Below, piece after piece: positions 1 through 5,049 of a stretch of 6,322 nt of DNA (positions are counted from its first letter, which is position 1; every line of letters begins with the position of its first letter). A model generated the notes under the pieces. The model did not search any database and was not told the DNA's origin. It worked only from the letters and a program-made list of their open reading frames with translations. This DNA comes from JBLHGU01 sp047615875 (GTDB taxonomy: Bacteria; Pseudomonadota; Gammaproteobacteria; Arenicellales; CAJQKF01), in assembly GCA_047615875.1 (NCBI GenBank), contig JBLHGU010000275.1:1-6322 (forward strand), written 5' to 3'. Both the position numbers and the translations under genes were made by a program.

Positions 1-883
1 CATCCGATAAAACAGTGACGAGTTTAAATGCGGCTTCACTGCCTGACAAATGCTGGTGACTGTCAAGCTCATTCAATACTGCGCTGCCGCCGGTTAACGC
101 ATTGATTGGTTGTAAGTCATTACTATGTTCGCCGGGAAGTAGCCACTGATCAATTAAGCCTGCATTAAACTCCTGTCCACGCACCAGACGACCATCCAGC
201 ATCATACTGCAGCCAATCGCCAGGGATACATTTAACAGCACGACGTTGCGCAGTCCCTTGCCGGAACCAAACCCACGCGCGGTAAGGTTCTTGGCATTGG
301 GAATGCTGTCTACAAAAAGCGGCAACTTAAGATAAGGCTCAACACTACTGCGTATATCTATAGCCTGCCAGCCAAGTAATGGTGCAGACCGTACCAGACA
401 TCGCTCTGGATCGATTGCGCCAGTTATAGTAATACCGCAACCGACCAACCTATTTTTGTCGATACCAGTTTGTTGTATTAGGTCACGTAATGCTTGCGCA
501 CAAAACTCTAAGGTCGCAACACCATCGCTCATGTCGGTTGGTGCCAGTTTCTGAGTGGCTACCACGGCGTTGGTTAAATCTGCGATGGCAATATCTTGAC
601 GGAAGGCATTAATTGAAATGCCGGCTACAAAGCAACCAGTAGGATTGACCTTAAGTTCAATAAACCGACGCCCAGGGCGATCTTGTTCCAGGGCCTCATC
701 TTCTACAACCAGACCAGCGTCTATTAACTGGCGAGTTATTCTAGAAATCGATGCGGCCGTCAAACCTACACGTTCGGCGATATGAGAACGAGATATTGGG
801 CCGTGAAACAGAATTTCGGATAGCACCATGCCCCGGTTAGTCCGGCCGATGTCTTCACGAGTTTGAGAGAAATCTACAAGCAT
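1..883 (-). CDS. ROK-family transcriptional repressor (NagC/XylR type), C-terminus cut by window edge
   Basis: My translation of the minus strand from the ATG at 883-881 gives 294 open codons running off the left edge. Residues about 14-60 form a winged helix-turn-helix very like NagC: GPISRSHIAERVGL, then the recognition helix TAASISRITRQLIDAGLV. The rest is a ROK sugar-kinase-like fold: GISINAF (about 88-94, equivalent of the phosphate loop), GCGITITGAID (148-158), then NAKNLTARGFGSGKG (196-210) and GCSMMLDGRLVRGQEFNAG (224-242). The kinase phosphate loop, the catalytic Asp of the usual ND motif and the CxCGxxGCxE zinc cluster are not recognisable, so this is a DNA-binding sensor and not a kinase. 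ROK proteins are usually 380-400 residues, so roughly 90-100 are missing. It is divergent from the binding-protein gene across an operator-like palindrome, implying local and probably self regulation. No Shine-Dalgarno is visible before the ATG; M19 is a less likely start because it would remove the N-terminal arm. Confidence 0.93.
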   Translation of the reverse strand, partial: MLVDFSQTREDIGRTNRGMVLSEILFHGPISRSHIAERVGLTAASISRITRQLIDAGLVVEDEALEQDRPGRRFIELKVNPTGCFVAGISINAFRQDIAIADLTNAVVATQKLAPTDMSDGVATLEFCAQALRDLIQQTGIDKNRLVGCGITITGAIDPERCLVRSAPLLGWQAIDIRSSVEPYLKLPLFVDSIPNAKNLTARGFGSGKGLRNVVLLNVSLAIGCSMMLDGRLVRGQEFNAGLIDQWLLPGEHSNDLQPINALTGGSAVLNELDSHQHLSGSEAAFKLVTVLSD

Positions 884-889
884 AAGAAT

Positions 890-916
890 TAATTAGTTGC
901 GCACTGTAACTAATTA
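890..916. promoter_or_regulatory. Inverted repeat, candidate ROK repressor operator
   Basis: TAATTAGTT (890-898) and AACTAATTA (908-916) are perfect 9-base inverted arms around a 9-base spacer. The core TTAGTT...AACTAA has the same half-sites, in the same orientation, as the xyl operators bound by Bacillus XylR, another ROK repressor (recalled from the literature; spacing there is longer). The site lies across the -10 box of the minus-strand promoter and over the -35 box of the plus-strand promoter, so one bound protein could shut both. A further AACTAAT half-site lies at 954-960. Operator function is inferred. Confidence 0.65.
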
Positions 917-926
917 TCGTTAGAAT
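897..926 (+). promoter_or_regulatory. Predicted promoter of the TTT binding-protein gene
   Basis: TAGAAT (921-926) matches five of six -10 positions and sits 18 bases after TTGCGC (897-902), a weak -35. The expected start is about 933, giving a leader of some 47 bases before the ATG at 980. The weak -35 lies inside the palindrome at 890-916, so repression by occlusion is plausible. Confidence 0.45.
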
Positions 927-942
927 AGTGGCATCGTGTCAA
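913..942 (-). promoter_or_regulatory. Predicted sigma70 promoter of the ROK repressor gene
   Basis: On the minus strand a perfect -35 box TTGACA (942-937) is followed after 18 bases by GATAAT (918-913), five of six matches to the -10 consensus. Transcription would start near 905-907, giving a leader of about 23 bases before the ATG at 883 and no Shine-Dalgarno. The -10 box overlaps one arm of the inverted repeat at 890-916, which fits autorepression. This is a motif match only. Confidence 0.6.
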
Positions 943-950
943 TAGCACGA
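934..950. repeat. Short inverted repeat in the leader of the binding-protein gene
   Basis: TCGTG (934-938) and CACGA (946-950) are perfect 5-base arms around 7 bases. The repeat overlaps the -35 box of the ROK promoter and lies at the predicted 5' end of the binding-protein mRNA. It could be a weak hairpin or a second binding site, but arms this short also occur by chance. Confidence 0.25.
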
Positions 951-979
951 GCAAACTAATCCACATCGAGGAGAACAAG

Positions 980-1960
980 ATGCAATTTAAAAAATCTTTT
1001 GCTCTGCTGGCTACCAGTGTCGCGTTAGTTGTGACTGCTGGTACTGCTGCTGCAGCTTATCCAACCAAACCTGTCACCTTGGTGTCACCCTATGGCCCAG
1101 GTGGCGCTGCAGATCTGGCCGCCAGAACCATTGCTGGCACCGCGCCATCTTATTTAGGCAATGCGGTATTGGTTGTGAATCGTACTGGTGCTGCTGGTGT
1201 TACCGGATCTACATCAGTCGCTAAAGGTCCTAAAGACGGCTATACATTATTGTTATCCAGAGTTGGCTCTCAGGCCGCTGTTCCTGCCATCAACAGAACC
1301 ATTCCTTACACCTGGGACGAGTTCACATTTCTAGGTCTAATCGAACTGAATCCCTTTGTTCTGGTTGTGCCGGCAGAGTCTCCTTATAAATCTCTCGACG
1401 ATATAAAAGCAGCCATCGAAGGCGGTGCCAGCTTAAGTTACTCATCTGCAGGTGTTGGTACTTTATTGCATGTAGCTATGACCATGGTGCTGGATCAATT
1501 CGGCATGGAAGCTGATGCCATGAAGCACGTACCTTATAAAGGTGGTGGTAAAGCTGCTGCTGCTGTAATCGGTGGCCACGTTGATATGATTTTTCAGAAT
1601 CTGTCAGGTGTGATTAGTAATATTCGTGGGGGTAAAGCCAGGGCGTTAGTAGTTTCAACTCCTGAGCGTGTTGCTACCATTCCTGATGTGCCTACCGCTG
1701 TTGAAGCCGGTTATCCAGAGTTGGGTAAAGTTATCGGTTGGAGCGGGGTATGGGGACCACCTGGAATGGATCAGGAAGCTGTCGATAAATGGGTAGAAGT
1801 TTTAGACAAGCTTAAAACCGATAAAGCCTGGAATAAGCTTACTAAAGGTTTAGGGTCGATCCCCGATATTCGTAGCCCAGCAGACACCAAGGCGTTTGTT
1901 CAAGGTCAATATGAAGCTTTTAAGACTCTAACTGAAAAACTTGGAATGACTATCAAGTAA
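980..1960 (+). CDS. Tripartite tricarboxylate transporter (TTT) solute-binding protein, TctC/Bug family
   Basis: The 326-residue product has the usual family length. A Sec signal peptide (MQFKKS, hydrophobic core about 7-20, likely cleavage after the Ala run near residues 24-26) leads to the hallmark start of the mature protein, YPTKPVTLVSPYGPGGAADLAAR (27-49 in two pieces: YPTKPVTLV and PYGPGGAADLAAR). Further family motifs are NRTGAAGVTG (67-76, usually NRPGAGG), KDGYTLL (85-91), VPYKGGG (184-190), GGHVDM (198-203) and PDVPTAVEAGYPEL (235-248). Such periplasmic proteins capture small ligands, often carboxylates, and deliver them to the membrane subunits TctA and TctB. Neither subunit is in this window, so the gene is an orphan as far as can be seen. 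The start is fixed by GAGGAG at 968-973, six bases before the ATG. It is probably controlled by the divergent ROK repressor. The ligand cannot be told from sequence; the sulfatase downstream suggests a sulfated compound, which is inference. Confidence 0.95.
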   Translation: MQFKKSFALLATSVALVVTAGTAAAAYPTKPVTLVSPYGPGGAADLAARTIAGTAPSYLGNAVLVVNRTGAAGVTGSTSVAKGPKDGYTLLLSRVGSQAAVPAINRTIPYTWDEFTFLGLIELNPFVLVVPAESPYKSLDDIKAAIEGGASLSYSSAGVGTLLHVAMTMVLDQFGMEADAMKHVPYKGGGKAAAAVIGGHVDMIFQNLSGVISNIRGGKARALVVSTPERVATIPDVPTAVEAGYPELGKVIGWSGVWGPPGMDQEAVDKWVEVLDKLKTDKAWNKLTKGLGSIPDIRSPADTKAFVQGQYEAFKTLTEKLGMTIK

Positions 1961-1986
1961 TCACTGGTTCCTCCATCAGTGCTTTG

Positions 1987-2010
1987 GGGGTCGGCCGGTT
2001 CGGCGGCCCC
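1987..2010 (+). terminator. GC-rich hairpin after the binding-protein gene (attenuator or mRNA stabiliser)
   Basis: GGGGTCGGC (1987-1995) can pair with GGCGGCCCC (2002-2010) around a six-base loop: seven outer pairs including one T-G wobble, one G-G mismatch, then a closing C-G pair. It is followed by ATTCTTGATC, not a clean T run, so it is at best a leaky terminator. Between a binding protein and the next co-directional gene such hairpins commonly protect the upstream message and lower downstream expression. A smaller repeat, CACTG (1962-1966) with CAGTG (1977-1981), lies just before it. Confidence 0.45.
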
Positions 2011-2039
2011 ATTCTTGATCACTAAATATCAAAACCCCC

Positions 2040-3575
2040 ATGTCGTCAAAATCACCCAATATTCTCGTTATTCAAGCTGATCAGATGACCGCCATGGCAT
2101 TGTCTGCCTATGGTCACAAGCTGGTTAAAACACCTAATCTTGATCGGCTTGCCGAACGCGGAACGGTATTCGAAAACGCCTACTGTAATTTTCCGCTTTG
2201 TGTGCCCTCGAGAGCCTCAATGCTGGCTGGGCGTTATGCGAATTCTATTTCGATGTGGGATAACGCCATTGAAATGCCAGCCTCGGTGCCAACCCTGGCG
2301 CATTCACTAAGAGAGTTGGATTACCACACGGTTCTGTGTGGCAAAATGCACTTTATCGGCCCCGATCAGGTGCATGGTTTTAACGAAAGAATTACTACAG
2401 ATATTTATCCGTCAAATTTTGCCTGGACACCAGACTGGATTGTCGGTGAACGATATCGTCCCACTGGCATTAATATGCGAGCGGTAGTAGACGCTGGGCA
2501 ATGCGTGCGTAGCCTGCAAATCGACTATGACGAAGAAGTAGAATTCGCTGGTCAGCAAAAACTCTATGATCTGGCAAGGTTTAACAAAGAGAAACCCTGG
2601 CTGTTATGGGTTTCTTTTACCCACCCACATTCGCCCTTTATTACGACTGGGCGTTACTGGGATCAGTACGATCATGACTCGGTAGATATGCCTGCTGTTC
2701 CAACCATGTCTGTTGAAGAAATGGATACCATGAGTCGTTGGCTTTTTCACGCCCATGGTGGAGATCTACACGACATTACAGATGAGCATATTAGGAATGC
2801 CCGCCATGCTTATTACGGCATGTGCACTTACATTGATGACAAAGTAGGGCGCTTGCTCGACACTCTGGATGAGGTCGGGCTAGAGGATGACACGGTTATC
2901 GTATTTACATCAGACCACGGCGAGATGCTGGGTGAACGCGGTCAATGGTTTAAACAGTCATTCCACGAGTGGTCCGTGCGTGTGCCATTAATAGTTAGTA
3001 TGCCTGGTGAGTCTGTGCGAGACCGGGTGAATGAACTGGTATCTCTGGTTGATCTGATGCCGACATTTACAGACATTGCATCCAATGGTAACTCACCAGA
3101 ATCTATAATTCCTATGGATGGTCATTCCTTGTTGCCGTTGTTGCAGTCCGGAGCAGATTGGGATAATCAGGTGATATCTGAGTACACCGGTGAAGGGGTA
3201 TGTGCCCCCTGTCGTATGATTAGGCGGGATGATATGAAGTTCATCTATACCCATGGCCACCCTGATCTAATGTTCGACCTGAAACAAGATCCATTGGAAG
3301 TGAATAATCTGGTAAGCAATGCAGCTTATGCCGAAATTGAAGCTTCTCTAAAGGCTGAAGTGCTTGCTGGATGGAACCCTCAAACAATTAACGATGCCTG
3401 TCTGCAAAGCCAGAAAGAACGTTTATTTATTCAGAAGACCACTGGTGGTATGCCTAATTATGCTTTTAAGTATCGTCCGGATGATGGCGAACGATATGTA
3501 CGTAATGACAGCGCGGTTGGAACCAAGGCTAAGGCTCGCCATCCATTCGTTGAACCCACTCCATTCAATCGCTAA
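2040..3575 (+). CDS. Cytoplasmic sulfatase of the choline-sulfatase (BetC-like) type
   Basis: The 511-residue alkaline-phosphatase-superfamily sulfatase hydrolyses a sulfate ester. The N-terminus PNILVIQADQ (6-15) supplies metal ligand D14. LCVPSRASMLAGR (53-65) is the sulfatase signature, with C54 expected to become formylglycine. K102 and H104 (GKMHF), H195/H197 (FTHPHSP), D292/H293 (TSDHGEMLGERG) and K305 (QWFK) match active-site positions of the family. Long identity with BetC as I recall it runs through GKMHFIGPDQVHGF (101-114) and TTDIYP (119-124), and the C-terminal tail QSQKERLF...DDGERYVRND (457-490) is the extra choline-sulfatase-type domain. W129 of the BetC pocket is kept, but the WWYHN stretch is replaced by RPTGINM (140-146), so the substrate may differ. 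There is no signal peptide, hence a cytosolic enzyme needing imported substrate. No Shine-Dalgarno precedes the ATG; the start is supported by the family N-terminus. It lies 79 bases after the binding-protein gene, with a hairpin between, and may be co-transcribed. The 3' end overlaps the convergent propeller gene by 11 bases. Confidence 0.93.
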   Translation: MSSKSPNILVIQADQMTAMALSAYGHKLVKTPNLDRLAERGTVFENAYCNFPLCVPSRASMLAGRYANSISMWDNAIEMPASVPTLAHSLRELDYHTVLCGKMHFIGPDQVHGFNERITTDIYPSNFAWTPDWIVGERYRPTGINMRAVVDAGQCVRSLQIDYDEEVEFAGQQKLYDLARFNKEKPWLLWVSFTHPHSPFITTGRYWDQYDHDSVDMPAVPTMSVEEMDTMSRWLFHAHGGDLHDITDEHIRNARHAYYGMCTYIDDKVGRLLDTLDEVGLEDDTVIVFTSDHGEMLGERGQWFKQSFHEWSVRVPLIVSMPGESVRDRVNELVSLVDLMPTFTDIASNGNSPESIIPMDGHSLLPLLQSGADWDNQVISEYTGEGVCAPCRMIRRDDMKFIYTHGHPDLMFDLKQDPLEVNNLVSNAAYAEIEASLKAEVLAGWNPQTINDACLQSQKERLFIQKTTGGMPNYAFKYRPDDGERYVRNDSAVGTKAKARHPFVEPTPFNR

Positions 3576-4446
3576 CGAGCATTTCTGCCAATCCGATACC
3601 GCTTTCGCCGGCCACGCTATAGAGTAAATATTCTCTATTGCCTTCACAAAATATTCCGGGATCTCTGAGTTGATGTAACCGGGTCTCGGCCATGCCTCTG
3701 CTGGATGCGATAAACGGACAGTCGAACCCTTCGAAATCTTGTTCAGGTTTCAGCACACTTACAGTTTCTGAAATTGACCAATCAGTCCAGTCTTCGGTTA
3801 ATTCAATCCGACTACAGAGTATGTGTTCTGGCCAATCACCGATACTGGAATAATAAATGCTGAGGGTATTGCCTTTTACTACCAACGCATTGTGACGCAT
3901 GGCAGGAGTGGGTAATGTAATACCTTGCTCAAAGCTGGATAGGCCAGCAACCGAGCGGAAAAATACTCCAGGCATAGCCAGACCATAATAAAAGCCTTGC
4001 CACAGGAAAAGTCGTAAATAAGCTGGGCCTAAATCATCACTGTTAGTTGTGAAAGAGAGGCCATCTCCGCTTAGTGCCAGTTTCGTGTGTTGAGCCGCAT
4101 AAGCATCGGTGCGGAAATCCGAGCCATGAAAATACAATCGAATTTGCCGTGCTTCATGATCGACATGTACATCCGGTGAAGCTATATGTCCGGCAAACTC
4201 AGATTGCGCCAAACTTAAGACCCCAGGCGAGTAAACCTGCCAGGGCCCGGTAAGCTCGTCACTATAAGCCATACGCATATAAGTGCCGTCATGGTGAGCA
4301 AAGTACAAGTAATACTTGCCTAGTGGGTTCTCTACCCATTCTGGAACTGCGATAAGCGAAGGACCACCGATATTTTCACCCATCCGATTATCCATATGAG
4401 GATAGATGATTGGTGCGTTACATAGCCGTTTTGCCGATATTTTCAA
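3565..4446 (-). CDS. Uncharacterised five-bladed beta-propeller protein, putative glycosidase (GH43/GH32-like fold)
   Basis: This is a 293-residue protein without a signal peptide, presumably cytosolic. It shows repeated propeller-blade patterns: NIGGPSLIAVPEWV (25-38), KYYLYFAHHDGTYMRMAYSD (44-63), HIASPDVHVDHEARQIRLYFHG (87-108, read as SPDVHVD then RLYFHG), MRHNALVVKGNTLSIYYSS (183-201), DFEGFDCPFI (237-246) and RDPGIFCEGNREYLLYSVAGESGIGLAEM (261-289, starting RDPGIF and ending SVAGESGIGLAEM). SPD and RDP triplets recall the acidic and transition-state residues of GH32/GH43 enzymes, but I cannot map a full catalytic set, so enzyme activity is inference. Similar proteins lie near sulfatases in marine bacteria, from memory. 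The start is TTG at 4446, backed by GGAAAG at 4453-4458; the only nearby ATG (residue 18) would remove conserved sequence. It lies 17 bases after the lipoprotein stop, and its 3' end overlaps the sulfatase 3' end. Confidence 0.8.
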   Translation of the reverse strand: MKISAKRLCNAPIIYPHMDNRMGENIGGPSLIAVPEWVENPLGKYYLYFAHHDGTYMRMAYSDELTGPWQVYSPGVLSLAQSEFAGHIASPDVHVDHEARQIRLYFHGSDFRTDAYAAQHTKLALSGDGLSFTTNSDDLGPAYLRLFLWQGFYYGLAMPGVFFRSVAGLSSFEQGITLPTPAMRHNALVVKGNTLSIYYSSIGDWPEHILCSRIELTEDWTDWSISETVSVLKPEQDFEGFDCPFIASSRGMAETRLHQLRDPGIFCEGNREYLLYSVAGESGIGLAEMLVSD

Positions 4447-4452
4447 CGGATT

Positions 4453-4458
4453 CTTTCC
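4453..4458 (-). promoter_or_regulatory. Ribosome binding site deciding a TTG start for the propeller gene
   Basis: On the minus strand GGAAAG ends six bases before the TTG at 4446-4444, the only bacterial start codon of the usual set (ATG, GTG, TTG) between the upstream in-frame TAA and the conserved protein. The site lies inside the 17-base gap after the lipoprotein stop codon, so ribosomes ending there could restart on it. Confidence 0.6.
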
Positions 4459-4463
4459 GACTG

Positions 4464-4931
4464 TTAAGATTTAGTCGCGTTGAAATTGCCACTAACGGTG
4501 ACTTTAGAGAACAGACACTCAACATTCCTGGAAGAGACTGTCCCTGTAACCTTGTTACCGGCTACATTGCCAGCTACTACAAGTTGTCCCGAACACTGAT
4601 CAAGATCTATATCTATATTTTTTACATTATCTGAAATGGAGAATACTCCTGCCGCACTTACCGGACCACTGGCCAGCACAGATCCTTCAAAATACAGAAA
4701 TATTTCGCCGTTATTGCTAACTGTAACAACTAACTTGAAAGTATCCGACTCGGTTTGCCCGAGACCGTTTACAACAAGTACAACGGTTCCGACATAAGTG
4801 CCCGCTAGTGCCGATGTATTCGCTCCACTTGGGCCACTGTTATTACTGCCACCACCACTGCTACTGTTGCCCCCACCACAGGCTGAAATAAACAGGGCAC
4901 AAAATGCAATAATGAGTAGTTTGGTTTTCAT
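4464..4931 (-). CDS. Small outer-membrane-type lipoprotein of unknown function
   Basis: This 155-residue protein starts at the ATG 4931-4929. Residues 1-18 (MKTKLLIIAFCALFISAC) are a type II signal peptide with lipobox ISAC; C18 would be lipidated, and G19 after it does not signal inner-membrane retention. A flexible Gly/Ser/Asn tether follows (19-40). The remaining 115 residues look all-beta, beginning LAGTYVGTVVLVVNG and rich in alternating Val/Thr/Gly. Two cysteines, C113 and C139, could form a disulfide. I do not recognise the domain. An ATG 27 bases further upstream (4958) would add nine residues before the signal peptide and is less likely, since M1 here begins a proper signal peptide and has a weak AGGG eight bases before it. 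Its stop lies 17 bases before the TTG of the propeller gene on the same strand, so the two may form an operon, although one product is exported and the other is not. Confidence 0.82.
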   Translation of the reverse strand: MKTKLLIIAFCALFISACGGGNSSSGGGSNNSGPSGANTSALAGTYVGTVVLVVNGLGQTESDTFKLVVTVSNNGEIFLYFEGSVLASGPVSAAGVFSISDNVKNIDIDLDQCSGQLVVAGNVAGNKVTGTVSSRNVECLFSKVTVSGNFNATKS

Positions 4932-5000
4932 AATCGTAACCCTTGGGCTGACCCGCAATCCGCGGCAATATTCAATGAAGGTAAATTATTATTACATTTT

Positions 5001-5046
5001 CTGGGCGAGTATTGCATCTCGATAACAGTGGCCCAGTATACTCCAG
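5001..5046. repeat. Interleaved inverted repeats in the lipoprotein-MFS intergenic region
   Basis: CTGGGC (5001-5006) is inverted as GCCCAG (5031-5036), and the adjoining GAGTAT (5007-5012) is inverted as ATACTC (5038-5043), followed by CAG. Two mutually exclusive stems could therefore form, or a dimeric regulator could read spaced half-sites. The block covers the presumed MFS promoter. The rest of this gap (4932-5049) shows no gene and only weak AT-rich promoter candidates for the lipoprotein. Confidence 0.4.
5012..5042 (+). promoter_or_regulatory. Possible MFS promoter giving a leaderless transcript
   Basis: TATACT (5037-5042, five of six -10 matches) lies seven bases before the ATG at 5050, so transcription would begin at or next to the start codon. 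A TTG-containing -35 (TTGCAT, 5012-5017) is 19 bases upstream, longer than ideal. No Shine-Dalgarno precedes the ATG, which agrees with a leaderless mRNA. This is weak motif evidence. Confidence 0.3.
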
Positions 5047-5049
5047 CCC

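Noticed and set aside
2110..2310. A 66-codon plus-strand frame inside the sulfatase gene
   Set aside because: It is out of frame with the strongly conserved sulfatase coding sequence and its product has no recognisable feature.
2040..3575. Naming the sulfatase betC and calling the locus choline-sulfate catabolism
   Set aside because: The overall family match is good, but the pocket segment differs and no choline oxidation or uptake genes are present.
3364..3647. Plus- and minus-strand frames of 74-87 codons around the end of the sulfatase gene
   Set aside because: They lie over the conserved sulfatase tail and the end of the propeller gene in other frames and show no domain.
4932..4958. Upstream ATG for the lipoprotein, adding nine residues
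   Set aside because: It would put MRVSPRVTI before a complete lipoprotein signal peptide; the inner ATG fits better.
4798..5025. A plus-strand frame starting with Pro/Leu runs
   Set aside because: The Leu/Pro runs are the antisense of the Gly/Ser tether of the lipoprotein gene; it is not a real protein.
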